From NCBI GenBank assembly GCA_031426815.1, contig JASJPG010000014.1:1-64000 (forward strand): DNA of 64,000 bases, in the 5' to 3' direction. The position numbers and the translations under genes were made by a program. This DNA comes from PFJX01 sp031426815 (lineage in GTDB: Bacteria > Pseudomonadota > Gammaproteobacteria > Burkholderiales > Thiobacillaceae). The notes under the pieces were generated by a model that saw only the letters and a list, made by a program, of their open reading frames with translations, had not been told where the DNA came from and searched no databases. Of the stretch, positions 15,001 to 20,806 are shown piece after piece; position 1 is the stretch's first letter; each line of letters starts with the position of its first letter.

Positions 15001-18000
15001 CGCTGCCGGGGGTGAGGCTGAGGCTCCATTGGGCGTTCTGGCTGTCGCTGATTTCGGCTTCGGCGGCGAGCGTGATGCCTTGGTTGACGTTGACGGCGAG
15101 CGTGTCGGCGCTGAGCGTGAGGCCGTCGATGCCGATGAATTCGGCCAGGCCTGCGGTGGCTTGCAGGCTGGTGTATTGGTGCGTGGCGTCGGCCTTGTCG
15201 GTCATCAAGGCGAGGGCGAAGTCGGCTTCGCCCAGGCTTAAGCCGAGGGCGTCGGCGCTGCCGCCGTTCATGCCGGCGAAGGCGCTGATGTTCTGGCCGC
15301 CCAGGGTCATCAGTTCGACGTCGATTTGTTCGCCGTTGCTGAGGGTGACGCTCTGGTTGGCGATCTTCTGGAAGGCGAGGTCGCCTTCGACGCTGAAGAA
15401 GTTGAAGACGTTGAGGCTGAGGTGGCCGGCGGCCTTGATGATTTCGCCTTCGCTGCCGTCGAGGTCGAGCGTGAGGGCGCTGGCGGGGCCGGTGCGCACT
15501 TCCAGGTCGGTGGCGCCCGTGCCGTAGTCGATGACCTGGTCGCCGATCTTGCCGGCTTGGTTGAGGGCGACTTCGAGGCTGGTGGCTTCGACGGTGAGGC
15601 CGTCGATGCCGACCAGGCTGATGCCGCCGGCGCTGCCTTGCAGGCTGGTCCAGTTGCGGTCGACTTCGGTTTTGCTGGCGGCCAGTACGAGGGCGAAGTC
15701 GAGGTCGTCGAGCTTGAGGCCGAGTTCGTTTTCGGTGCCGCCGTTGAGGCCGGCGAAGGCGTTGAGGTTCTGGCCGCCGACCGTGAGCAGGTCGACCTGG
15801 ATGGTTTCGGCCGGGGTGGCGGGATTGTCGTCGCTGTCGGCGAGGGTGACTTCGCCGTCGCGCTTTTCAAAGGCGAGGTCGCCGCTGATCTGGACGAAGC
15901 CGAACAGGTCGAGCTGGAGGTTGCCGGCGGCGCGCAGCAGTTGGCCGTCACTGCCGGCCATGTCGAGGTCGAGTGTGCTGCTGGGGCCAGTCTGGATGCT
16001 GAGGCCTTGCGCGGCGAAGTCGGCCACCGGCATCGTGACGGGGTCGTTGGAGCGGTTGATTTCGACGCTGAGGTCGTTGGCGGACAGGCTGAGGCCGTCG
16101 ACGCCGATGAAGCCGACGCTGTCGGCGCTGGCTTTGAGGGCGGTCCAGCCGCGTGCGGTGGCGCTGCTGCCGGCCGGCAGTTGTTCGCTCATCAGGGCGA
16201 GACCGAAGTCGACGCCGGACAGGGCGAGGCCCAAGGCGTTGTCCTGGCCGCCATTGAGGCCGGCGAAGGCGTCGATGCCGCTGCCGCCGATGGCGAGCAG
16301 GTCGATGCTGACTTGTTCGGCCGGGGTGCCGGCGTCGTTGTCGGTGTCGGCCAGGGTGATCTGGCTGCTCTTCTGTTCGATGGCGAAGCCGCCGTCGGCC
16401 TGGAAGAAGCCGAATACGTCGAGATGCAGGTTGCCGCTGGCTTTGAGCAGTTTGCCTTCACTGCCGTCCATGCCGAGGCTGAGTGTGCTGGCGGGGCCGG
16501 TGGCGATTTCGAGGCCGTTCGTGCTGTGGTCGAGCAGGCTGCCGTCGGCTTCCGCTGCGGCATTGCCGGCTTGGTTGATTTCGATGTGCAGGTCGCTGCC
16601 GCCGAGCGTGAGGCCGTCGATGCCGATCAGGCCGGCGCTGCCGGCGTTGGCTTCGAGGCTGAGCCATTTGCGGGCGTTGACGACGTTGGGTTTTTCCGAG
16701 GCGAGCGCGAGGGCGAACTGGACGCCGGCCAGTTGCAGGCCGAGGGCTTCTTCCGTGCCGCCGTTCATTCCGGCGAAGGCGTCGATGCCGTCGCCGCCCA
16801 CGGTGAGCAGGTCGACCGTGACCTGGCTGGCGGCGGTGGTGTCGGTGGCGTCGTTGAGGGTGACCGTGTCGGTGGTCTTTTCGAAGGCGAAGTCGCCTTC
16901 GAGTTGCAGGAAGCCGAACACGTCGAGTTCGAGGTGGCCGGCGGCTTTGAGTTGTGCGCCGTCGGCGCCGTCGAGGGCGAGCGTCTGGCTTTGGCCGGGA
17001 CCGGTGGCGACGTCGAGGTTGCGCGCGGCGAAGTCGATCACCGTGCCGTCGGTGGCAGCCTGGTTGATCTGGACGCTGAGGCTGTCGGCGGCGACGGTGA
17101 GGCCGTCGATGCCGGTCAGGCTGACGCCGTCGGCATCGGCTTGCAGGGCGCTCCATTTGCGGGCCGGGGTTGCAACACCGCCGCCAACATCCACCTGTTC
17201 GCTCATCAGGGCGAGGGCGAAGTTGACGCCAGTGAGGTTGAGGCCCATGGCCTCGGCGGTGCCGCCGTTGATGCCGGCGAAGGCGCTGATGCCGGCGCCG
17301 CCGATGGTGAGCAGGTCGACGTCGATTTCCGTGCCGCCGGCGTCGTTGAGCAGCAGGGCGGTGCTGGATTTCTCGAACGCGAAGCCGCCGCTGACCTGGA
17401 AGAAGCCGTACACGTCGAGCGTGAGGTTGCCGCTGGCGCGCAGCAGTTCGCCGACGCTGCCATCCATTGCCAGCGTCTGGCTGCTGCTCGGGCCGGTGGC
17501 GACTGCCAGCGGCATGGCGAGCCAGTCGATCAGGCTGGCGTCGCTGGCGGCCTGGTTGATTTCCAGGCTCAGCGTGTCGGCGGTGACTTCCAGGCCGTCC
17601 AGGCCGACCAGATCAATCGTGCCCGCCGTGGCGGAGAGCGCGGTCCATTTGCGCGCGATGTTCTGCTGGTCGCTGGCAATCGCCAGCGCGAAGTTCACTT
17701 CCTGCAGTTCGAGACCGATCGCACCCGCTGTGCCGCCGCCGACACCGGCAAACGCGTCGACGCCGCTGGCGCCGATGCTCAGCAGGTCGACCTTGACCAC
17801 GTCCGCCGGGACGGCGTCGCTCGGGTCGCTGTCCGCCAGGGTCACCGTCTCGGTGCTCTTCTCGATGGCGAAGCCGCCTTCCAGTTGCACGAAGCCGAAC
17901 AGGTCCACCGTCAGGTTGCCCGAGGCTTGTAGCAACTCGCCTTTGGCGCCGTCCATGTCCAGCGTGATGTATTGGCTCGGCGCTATGAGCACATCCAATG

Positions 18001-20467
18001 CGTGCGCGCCGGAAAAATCGACGACGGAAAGGCCAACGCTGGCCGCGTTGTATTCGATGGCCAGGCTGTCGGCGGAAAGGGTCAAGCCGTCGATACCGGC
18101 AAGGGAAACGGCGCCGACACTGCCTTTCAGCGCCTGCCATTGATGCGATACATCGCCGGTATCGGCGAACAGGGCCAGGGCCAGATCGATGTCCTGGATA
18201 TCGAAGCCGACGAACTCCGTGCTGCCGGTATTCAGTCCGAGTTGAGCGGTCAGCCCGCTACCGCCGAGGGTGAGCTGATCGACCGTTACCATGCTGCCGT
18301 CGGCCAGCGTCAGGGTCGATTCGACGCCTCGCCGCACCGCCAGACTGCCGCTGGCCATCAGGAATCCGCCCAGTTGCAGGCTGGCGCCGCCGATGCTGAC
18401 TTCCTGCAGCGACGCGGTCAGGCCGGGATCAAAGGTGTAGCCGAGATCGGCGGCTTGCAGATTGACGTTGCTGTAATCGGTGGACGTTTCATTCCAGCGT
18501 ACGGCGACGGTATTGGCGGAAAGACTGATCAGATCGCCCAGGTCGGCGCTGAGCCCACCTTGGGCTTCGAGCACACGTCCATCGGCACTGATGAATAGGC
18601 CCAGTGAAGCGTTTTCGACACCCACGGCAAAATTGCCGACAGCCACTTTGGCATAGGCGTTGCCCGCGATGACCGTCATCGAACTGCCATCGGCGCTCGC
18701 TTCGAAGGCAAAGTCGCCGCCGATGTTGAGGCTGTCGCCCAGATTCGCGGCCAAGCCGACAACGCTGACGGCTTGCAGGCTGGTGGATGCGGCCAGACTG
18801 CCGAAAACATATTGGAAATCGCCGGCGAACTGGAACGACTGGCCGGTGTAATCCTGGTTGGTTTGATTGAACCGCAAACTGGCCGATTCGGCGCTAAGGT
18901 TGGCAAAACCGCCCCCGCTCAATGCCAGCGAACCGCTGCCTTCGAAGGCAATCTTGCCGGCGGCATCGATGATCAGACCGAACTCGCCGTTGGCGATTCC
19001 TGCCGAGACGCCGCCCGCGGCCAGACTGGCAGTGACGTTGTGCCCGGCGACGAGGATCTGGCCACTGGTCAGAGAGATGCCCAGATCACCGGAAAGTGAA
19101 ATATCGCCCACGCCGAGACTGATGCCGCCAGACAGCAGCAGATATTCACCACGGCTGCCGTCGTCATTCAGTTCGAAGCCACCCAGCGTGAACGGCGTGG
19201 CGGAAAAATCGACCACGCTGTCGTTGGCGCTGTTATCGGCAAGCGTACCCAGGCCCAGATTGAACGCGAACGCCAGATTGCTGCCGCTGGCGGTCAGGGA
19301 GGAAATTCCGACGACGTCGATGGCACCGACCGAACCCTCGCCGATGATCCAGCCGTAATCCGCGCTCAAGGCTTCCGGGTCGACGAAGACCAGGCCGAAA
19401 TCGGCATTACTGAAGCTGACACCCTTGGCCCCCGGGTTGCCGGCCGGGCCGCCGAGTCCGATAAAGCCTTCTCCATCAACCAGACCCAACTGCCAATAGG
19501 CGACGTCGATCGCCTGCCCGTCGACCGGGTTGAGCAGCGACTCATGGGCGTCATATCCGAGCGTGAAATTGCCGCTCAGGAACAGACCGTTGTCCAGATC
19601 CAGCGAACCGCTGAACGATACCGGGGCGACATCCTGGAAATAATCGAAGTTGAGCCACGTGCCGACCGCATTCTCCGATTCACCCACCATGGCGTTCAGC
19701 ACGAAACTGGAGAACTCATCCAGTTCATGCGCGACCAGGGTCAAACCATTGGCGTCCTGCGCAACCTCGAAGTAGATGCCATCACCGGCATAAAGCAGAC
19801 CGCTGCCGGAGTCGAAACTGCCGCTGACCGATCCGAAGGTCATGATGTCGAAGGAATCGCCTTCGCTCGGCTTGTAGCCATTGATCAGCGAAACGGCCAA
19901 GGCGCCGTCGAGCGTGGCCAGACCGCTTACGTTGATCTGGTCGTACTGCGTACCGGCAACCAGGCCACCAATCTCGATATTGAGCGTGCCGACCTGGGTC
20001 TGAGTGAAACTGGCAACGTTCTGCATGCCGGGCGAATAGCCTGGACTGATGGTGCCGGTATTGAGAATGCTGACGTTGAGCGTGCCGCTACCGGCCAGCG
20101 TCTCATTGGCCGCCACCACGAAAACGCTGTCCATATAGCCCTGGCCTTCGGACAAGCGCGCCATGTCGAAGGTGATCTTGTCGACAGGAAAGTCGTAGGT
20201 TGCCGGCTGATATTGGCGTTCGAACAACGCGTGTTCGATCCGAAATGGCTGCGCTTCGTCGAAGAAATCCTGCTGGGCGAGGATGTCATACGCACCCAGC
20301 TGATCCTGTTCCCGGTCATCCGGCAGGATGGCCTGAACGGCCCCCATGACAGGGTCCGCCGAGAGCAGCACTCTGGGTTCAAGCGGTTCGACGCGAAAAG
20401 CATCACGTAACGAACGGACCAATTTCTTCCTGCAAGGAAGCCGGTTTTTACTTTTTCGCATGAACAT
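1..20467 (-). CDS. Giant LEPR-XLL / RTX-type repetitive surface protein (C-terminus beyond the window)
   Basis: A single minus-strand frame stays open from ATG 20467 (or ATG 20461) to base 1, at least 6,822 residues. SD-like GAGGGGACAGG precedes the start. The N-terminus is basic (MFMRKSKNR...), without a classical signal peptide, and carries LEPRVLLSADP at residues 29-39, the LEPR-XLL motif known from very large bacterial exported proteins. Residues ~75-170 include a stretch around GYSPGMQN that resembles autotransporter-passenger repeats. From ~residue 700 the protein consists of ~155-170-residue beta-rich modules with cores such as DLFGFVQLEGGFAFEK, VDLLTIGG and AFAGxNGG. Blocks of ~70-residue sandwiches like SGSFTLSLSYNNQTYTS break the series. 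Several modules carry DxNxDGxxxxxD loops. The last 60 residues in view show GGKGNDMIYVGEG and GGDGNDVF, RTX-type Ca-binding repeats. I infer a secreted or surface adhesin/matrix protein; no exporter gene is in view, and the true C-terminus and any secretion signal lie left of the window. Confidence 0.9.
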   Translation of the reverse strand, partial: MFMRKSKNRLPCRKKLVRSLRDAFRVEPLEPRVLLSADPVMGAVQAILPDDREQDQLGAYDILAQQDFFDEAQPFRIEHALFERQYQPATYDFPVDKITFDMARLSEGQGYMDSVFVVAANETLAGSGTLNVSILNTGTISPGYSPGMQNVASFTQTQVGTLNIEIGGLVAGTQYDQINVSGLATLDGALAVSLINGYKPSEGDSFDIMTFGSVSGSFDSGSGLLYAGDGIYFEVAQDANGLTLVAHELDEFSSFVLNAMVGESENAVGTWLNFDYFQDVAPVSFSGSLDLDNGLFLSGNFTLGYDAHESLLNPVDGQAIDVAYWQLGLVDGEGFIGLGGPAGNPGAKGVSFSNADFGLVFVDPEALSADYGWIIGEGSVGAIDVVGISSLTASGSNLAFAFNLGLGTLADNSANDSVVDFSATPFTLGGFELNDDGSRGEYLLLSGGISLGVGDISLSGDLGISLTSGQILVAGHNVTASLAAGGVSAGIANGEFGLIIDAAGKIAFEGSGSLALSGGGFANLSAESASLRFNQTNQDYTGQSFQFAGDFQYVFGSLAASTSLQAVSVVGLAANLGDSLNIGGDFAFEASADGSSMTVIAGNAYAKVAVGNFAVGVENASLGLFISADGRVLEAQGGLSADLGDLISLSANTVAVRWNETSTDYSNVNLQAADLGYTFDPGLTASLQEVSIGGASLQLGGFLMASGSLAVRRGVESTLTLADGSMVTVDQLTLGGSGLTAQLGLNTGSTEFVGFDIQDIDLALALFADTGDVSHQWQALKGSVGAVSLAGIDGLTLSADSLAIEYNAASVGLSVVDFSGAHALDVLIAPSQYITLDMDGAKGELLQASGNLTVDLFGFVQLEGGFAIEKSTETVTLADSDPSDAVPADVVKVDLLSIGASGVDAFAGVGGGTAGAIGLELQEVNFALAIASDQQNIARKWTALSATAGTIDLVGLDGLEVTADTLSLEINQAASDASLIDWLAMPLAVATGPSSSQTLAMDGSVGELLRASGNLTLDVYGFFQVSGGFAFEKSSTALLLNDAGGTEIDVDLLTIGGAGISAFAGINGGTAEAMGLNLTGVNFALALMSEQVDVGGGVATPARKWSALQADADGVSLTGIDGLTVAADSLSVQINQAATDGTVIDFAARNLDVATGPGQSQTLALDGADGAQLKAAGHLELDVFGFLQLEGDFAFEKTTDTVTLNDATDTTAASQVTVDLLTVGGDGIDAFAGMNGGTEEALGLQLAGVQFALALASEKPNVVNARKWLSLEANAGSAGLIGIDGLTLGGSDLHIEINQAGNAAAEADGSLLDHSTNGLEIATGPASTLSLGMDGSEGKLLKASGNLHLDVFGFFQADGGFAIEQKSSQITLADTDNDAGTPAEQVSIDLLAIGGSGIDAFAGLNGGQDNALGLALSGVDFGLALMSEQLPAGSSATARGWTALKASADSVGFIGVDGLSLSANDLSVEINRSNDPVTMPVADFAAQGLSIQTGPSSTLDLDMAGSDGQLLRAAGNLQLDLFGFVQISGDLAFEKRDGEVTLADSDDNPATPAETIQVDLLTVGGQNLNAFAGLNGGTENELGLKLDDLDFALVLAASKTEVDRNWTSLQGSAGGISLVGIDGLTVEATSLEVALNQAGKIGDQVIDYGTGATDLEVRTGPASALTLDLDGSEGEIIKAAGHLSLNVFNFFSVEGDLAFQKIANQSVTLSNGEQIDVELMTLGGQNISAFAGMNGGSADALGLSLGEADFALALMTDKADATHQYTSLQATAGLAEFIGIDGLTLSADTLAVNVNQGITLAAEAEISDSQNAQWSLSLTPGSAGRLDFGYNGDSAAVSLSGTESNLEVIQKLTAGLESLTGIGAGNVAITGSRFEGYSIEFIGSLAGTDVAGLTVASSAAAISTSVSTTQTAQAGIDEEKRLSIETQRSAPPAIDVEVSQLTAATTGGNETKAIVFTTPYSSSGTYNITLGSDTETVRFAQNDITNNKRYIREAFEALLNVTSGVVVTFDNGNSSGHRYIIEFLGSLANTDIADISISETMSGEVLPYNVKQGGGGNGETQRVLIDTVASGSFTLSLSYNNQTYTSAELAFGASAAQVQTALNTAIAGIGNATVTLGGDASYQITFGGNLAGKNLADLQVGLNPDATEASGSFQIEYLGTNTGAIQYSADTATQAANIQAALQAHADIGAGNVIVSYDAAASTDKVASYKISFQGALGDQNIANFTSHFGDLDLATVKPWEISAGAEAVAEEQQITLTSDASAGQFSLSLSHGGQSYTTENLALDATLADVQAALDAAFASLAGAEVKATVWTGATLKVQFGGNLAGVNVAAMQVTASAEAGTAELTQAQIGQTEITPAKPAQTLVVDYSAGATELAVATGPNGASLDLSMDGAKGELLQASGNLTVDLFGFVQLEGGFAIEKSTETVTLADSDPSDAVPADVVKVDLLSIGASGVDAFAGVGGGTAGAIGLELQEVNFALAIASDQQNIARKWTALSATAGTIDLVGLDGLEVTADTLSLEINQAASDASLIDWLAMPLAVATGPSSSQTLAMDGSVGELLRASGNLTLDVYGFFQVSGGFAFEKSSTALLLNDAGGTEIDVDLLTIGGAGISAFAGINGGTDDAMGLELSDTSFALALMSEQMAAGSTTPARKWMGLKAEAGEVGLVGIEGLTLAADTISVVVTDAALDGTVVDFSAMPMLVPTGPGLDMTLDMDGAEGKVLKASGHLDLDVFGFFQVEGDFAFEKKAGQVTLADTDDNPATPAEAVTVDLLTIGANDVYAFAGLNGGTEDALGLQLVGASFAMAAVKERGGAMRQWTSLQAEVDSAALIGVDGLTLAASDISVSINSAGGAYAVVDYSSDDLVITTGPSSSLTLDMDGADGTLLKASGNLELDVFGFFQADGGFALEKKSATVTLADTDGNAATPAENVQVDLLTIGASNLDAFAGVNGGSADALGLALADVDFGLALMTEKVAVGSVDPARKWTALQASAGSVGFVGLDGIAVSATDLLVQINQADVNGNVVDFLAAPLTVATGPDASLDLSMDGARGAMIRAAGHLELDLFGFFQLEGDLAFEKSSADVTLSTGEAVSVDLLTIGGNDLNAFAGLNGGQADQLGLELSEVDFGLALLTDKTTPTRKWTSLQATAGGAAFVGVDGLTVAATDIQVAINQASVDGALVDYANNNLAVATGPSSTLDLNMDGAEGAVIKLAANLHLDVFGFFSVEGGFAFEKSTGSVMLSNGDEIDVDLVTLGGSNINAFAGINGPYLVDSNNDGVIDDDDTPNADALGIALGESNFALALMTDRKNPAHKFTSLQATAGLAAFVGVDGLTMAVENLEVNVNQGITLAAQAASSVSENTLMRLTLSPDSVGSLTLSMGSDSALLDIDGRETNAQVIAELKTALESLDGIGAGNVLVTGNRIAGYQVEFVGALAGDNVSGITLSTAAATISSSVSQTVAAQAGIDEEKRISIETLRSAPPAIDVEVSQIAAATTGGNETKAIVFTTPYSSSGTYNITLGSDTETVRFAQNDITNNKRYIREAFEALLNVTSGVVVTFDNGNSSGHRYIIEFLGSLANTDIADISISETMSGEVLPYNVKQGGGGNGETQRVLIDTVASGSFTLSLSYNNQAYTSAELAFGASAAQVQTALNTAIAGIGSATVTLGGDNAYQIAFGGNLAGKSLADLKVGLNPDATEASGSFQIEYAGVMSGDIQYSADNDEMAANIQAALEAMSAIGAGNVVVSFDAANSAGQVASYKVQFQGELAAQNIANFTSHFGDLDLATVKPWEISAGADAVGEEQRIALVTDAKAGDFSLSLTHGGQTYTTTDIALDATLADVQAALDVAFVGLADAQITASFWNGQDLTVRFGGGLAGVDVADLVVNANAGAVDASLVVEQEGSTVTTPAKLAETVVVDYSTGKTALTVTTGPDSGFDLSMDGARGTLLQVRGYLDIDLFGFVQIAGDFAIEKSTDSIVLANGDAVSVDLLTIGASGVDAFAGVNGGTDEELGLKLEGVEFGLALMTNQAVPAQKWTALKANVDSVSFVGIDAITVAAQDISVELNRAGKVGTTQLAVVDFADANAMSVATGPNGASIDLDMDGTRGSLTAVAIGRATLAISDYIYVSGGIYFEQSAGREIDVATGLPARGATSLAGLQTSLDKVDGLSADNSRIEDLPVDTLLLTASDIDVFVGLGPYFIDTNENGLFDQDLGETTNPDAFGITLDNIDFGLVMMDSTLLADPDSIVPKLFAIQVEWDNPLDLDWDFFKFQVGHLSVDANLGSAWKGGKLGNPYIDFLSSFGVDGLSVPTVSGTPLQFDYDRGMIGVSLTDTLLNIGDFFQIEGNFAFEKSSGMKVDVITGLPSVLPAQASAIAADLQKFKLDGLLSSDNSRFEDLPVDGLSFGASDVKITIGDIDDPFFVLEDIDVGFAILNATKAVDPKAIIPKMYTLKATLPGSLVDIDWGFMQLEVADLTVQMNQGGNWTGLKLSPYIDFESSYGAAGYEIATGGDPVTIDFNRSMLGVQIGHALIKIDDFFYIEGGFGLEKGSGVSVDLVTGFSNLTQASAAGASALVAANNGSYSRFENVAMNSYSLGLSDVNVFVGAGPYFVDSNGDGEVNNLDERDPDAVGLVVENLDLGLTFFKDPNRVVGNLWALSASADQVAFTGVDSLTLEALGIHVEANQGTAWTGTQIKPYVDFVSSFGADGLEIATGGDPVMLAYTSGKIGVRVDQATLAIEQFVHIQGAFSFEKGQRYRVTLDTGVSFGDLQWASTYTALTAAGADVSADWTSVSNVEVEALTIGMSNVNVFVGYGDPDFESATPIRDQDGLFGLVVSDIDVGLAIMTATNANLKIPKMTALSASASEFLVAGGEGIFELSGQDIEIRTNWSSGWQGMPDKRPVVDFVASFAATGGLEIAAGDSPVLLDFSEGAFIEAQVSDALLMVSEFVHLSGDFAFRRGGGVELTVKGPLNTTITGVKANSIEIGANNVHAFVGVGGPVSDLNNDGKVDTEDLADDAIGLKISDFDFGMSIFTTAQQNVVENPLAAAIAPNTKFTALKAQADGIGFVGFEEYFDLTLGDVGVGINTSSLTGFIADLSKDGAGNDWDGYSINTGGEPMLLDYDNAIIEATVGKALIDVAGILTLQGGFTFQKRTLDAVNYVIPGITDITAPGDALILVAQDVYAFAGINGPYRTDTNGDGVITDADTANEDAIGLAIDNLDVSIAMIKPAVSAGITLPINFFSVYAEAEYAGIVGTDPFLTLEATDLVLGFNVGLMQVGNYPVPSGYIDFSKMDGGGLSVPIGTAGNEFKFDADAMSLRLGLDAKIGIFDFIEIETGFDLEFELPKTGSLFPSLSLSALGDLIPDMSGAPEFLQSAVEFVKDLDIAIGFDPNIGLNLLGSLEMPDMTLDLGEFVHFQGDFKLNFGQTFVGSMYTGLPAEIAIFENLVSAIPGSLNDLLGIPQLPGVPELTAANIIDGIKNYAGISEDYSRINGVTFNGMTLGASNVSAFIGVGDVDLNASFDEQDITGFGIENLDLGLAIMRANLELPIIGKIQTENFYSLTGHVDEIGAYGFGDVLKIRASDVTVELNQGGKLFGGVMRATADYKMSFPEQAASGSNPAVPAGLKIETGGEPVYLDLQGNDLIGIDIGLAEIQVSEFLHLRGSLAFRMGEVYTVAMDLGGLAPIAAQLGELIGTTLNPLPLQVQAMTIGGANLTGFAGVGGPYRYGPDLAGAIDVNTGAVIPDGLPDNINEGAIGLVIDDVDFGLAIMKPKLFNLIPGLEAYTPMFISAKATVGYAGLVGVDEDILSVRAEDVEVNINTFYWPIPEPTTEVIVNAGLQLFGPPSINYKLSNSFKDFTEDLDGDNLLDLGEDLNRNGVLDVGEDGLNDNPVDGILQESEDKNTNGKIDRAGFMLPAGGNNGVFLDFTEEIIQAKIGYAEINLAGFVQLSASMAFTKKGSETVTLSNGDETIVTSLSIGINDANGFIGVPSGGHGYFWDSNGNGRIEETDEVNDAAVGLAIRNLDIGVIIAKELKIDLTGLDVGMYMAAKANIDYIGLVGTPDDVVLNAQGLRLDLNTGLRASLNTGYTRDSETGAVSFDGAGVDFGFTTIDFSKSTWRDTSLIVNQNDDPNDDIVNQGYAIATGNPSEPIVLTYDEQLLRVFGEANLNLYGLVEADGVFDFRLSESEGLTVFADVSAGIGPESFRFDTHATGLLVIGMRGGQFGIATRLELSTGVDLGDLASLDVHFQFTMNTFEQDIVYDVPESFKDNLDDDDNILTAPAQFANWQYTIGATPEGKPSWTGMYIQLTGEGSLSLLDDALLLQGEFGIVVSESGMELTVSAALDLPVLEPLAVTGTLGIVSGGIYGALEVGGVGPESTLIDGGIFKVNGHFLLQLNTTTEAQRVRAINSKDVKDDPLDPDDDPNAIEPFVYVDLTPESLYIAGSAGISLLDTISMTGAMALKIDNSGVQAAAELVLELGALGNIDINGAIAFMTQADGDLMFALRMEADIELGMSIIGIKAHAILEINTGDEDYTTLVGDHVIAANTLFNLDLDGNIHVLAFDLKFHGGMELKDDVFRLEIESSIDFFGFIQIDVGGYIESDGDFEIHGSVDLHVDMAILELNAGMSLTIGNKRIAASVYGSLDINIDMGLFKIHETLAGFSGSIDLTPASAYLQASVTIMGITASGDYFWSWAEPPIITHKIDSTLYLNMGDTSGRYGSGDIYDDTTNETASITLDDKSNTNAADDEIVVVSMGVTHRYAASSINTIYARGGKGNDMIYVGEGISARLDFEGGDGNDVFTIISGGAGGAGSVIQGGKGKDEFVG
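2770..2905 (-). other. Cluster of EF-hand/dockerin-like calcium loops in the giant protein
   Basis: The minus-strand frame reads successive loops DLDGDNLLDLGED, DLNRNGVLDVGED and DKNTNGKIDRAG, each with the D-x-D/N-x-D/N-G-x-x-D spacing of EF-hand or dockerin calcium loops. Single loops of this type recur near 4890 (DTNGDGVITDAD), 5450 (DLNNDGKVDTED), 6630 (DSNGDGEVNNLDE), 7850 (DTNENGLFDQD) and 10650. They sit at the same place in the module, between the AFAG-type core and the next GLxLxxxxFALAL strand. Calcium binding is inferred from motif spacing. Confidence 0.7.
9593..9991 (-). repeat. 399-bp identical patch, copy B
   Basis: Partner of 14240-14638. The offset differs by 12 bp from that of the 696-bp patch, so four codons were gained or lost between the two patches since duplication. 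Confidence 0.93.
12603..13298 (-). repeat. 696-bp identical patch, copy B
   Basis: Partner of 17262-17957, offset 4,659 bp. Complete identity inside an otherwise diverged duplication points to recent gene conversion or a recent duplication of this part only. Confidence 0.95.
14240..14638 (-). repeat. 399-bp identical patch, copy A
   Basis: Identical over 399 bases to 9593-9991 (offset 4,647 bp), bounded by single-base differences. It encodes sandwich units including GSDTETVRFAQND and TFDNGNSSGHRYIIEFLG. The bases just downstream in coding direction (towards 14070) remain very similar with scattered changes. Confidence 0.93.
17262..17957 (-). repeat. 696-bp identical patch, copy A
   Basis: All 696 bases match 12603-13298 when compared line by line; the flanking bases 17261 and 17958 differ. 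The length is exactly 232 codons, so exchange of the block keeps the frame. It spans parts of two consecutive modules. Confidence 0.95.
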
Positions 20468-20806
20468 CCTGTCCCCTCGTTTGTTACCCAAGCGCAGAGC
20501 AATCCGACTTATTGTGGCAACGACACCACAGCTGGATGCGTACGCTACGTTCGGGCAGTGATACAGATGGAGAATTACCCCAATTTTAGGGATGCAAATT
20601 TAGCAAAATTCAGACCATGAATCCTGCAAAACCACATTAGAATTTTTCTAAAACCATATACCTAAGCCATATGCTCAAAGCGATTCCGAGCGGTTCATCT
20701 TTTTGCGGAACGCTAGATGAGATGGATTTCAGCCGGCAGCGGGATAATCGAGAATGCCGGCCAACACCGACTGCAGTTTCATCCCACGAATGACCCAGTG
20801 CGCTAA
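20468..20806. promoter_or_regulatory. Divergent intergenic region between the giant gene and the glycosyltransferase cluster
   Basis: This 339-bp region is visibly AT-rich between 20550 and 20700, unlike its surroundings. It contains a perfect palindrome, TTAGAA-TTT-TTCTAA, at 20637-20651, which could be an operator. It must hold the promoters for both divergent units. I could not assign -35/-10 elements with confidence, and no GG-N10-GC sigma-54 site is evident. Confidence 0.5.

Larger units (their letters stand above)
13299..17957 (-). repeat. Super-repeat copy 1 inside the giant gene (~4.66 kb)
   Basis: This segment holds six ~160-170-residue modules (AFAG-type cores near 17752, 17277, 16779, 16260, 15750 and 15270) followed, in coding direction, by a block of SGSFTLSLSY-type beta-sandwich units (about 15.1 to 13.4 kb). 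The same order recurs immediately downstream at an offset of 4,647-4,659 bp, so the pair is a large in-frame tandem duplication. Boundaries are approximate; the period is read from the two identical patches annotated separately. Confidence 0.8.

Noticed and set aside
15326..17932. 868-codon plus-strand frame sharing its last ~230 residues with one at 11117-13273
   Set aside because: The sharing simply reflects the 696-bp identical patch of the giant minus-strand gene seen from the other strand; there is no SD and no family resemblance.
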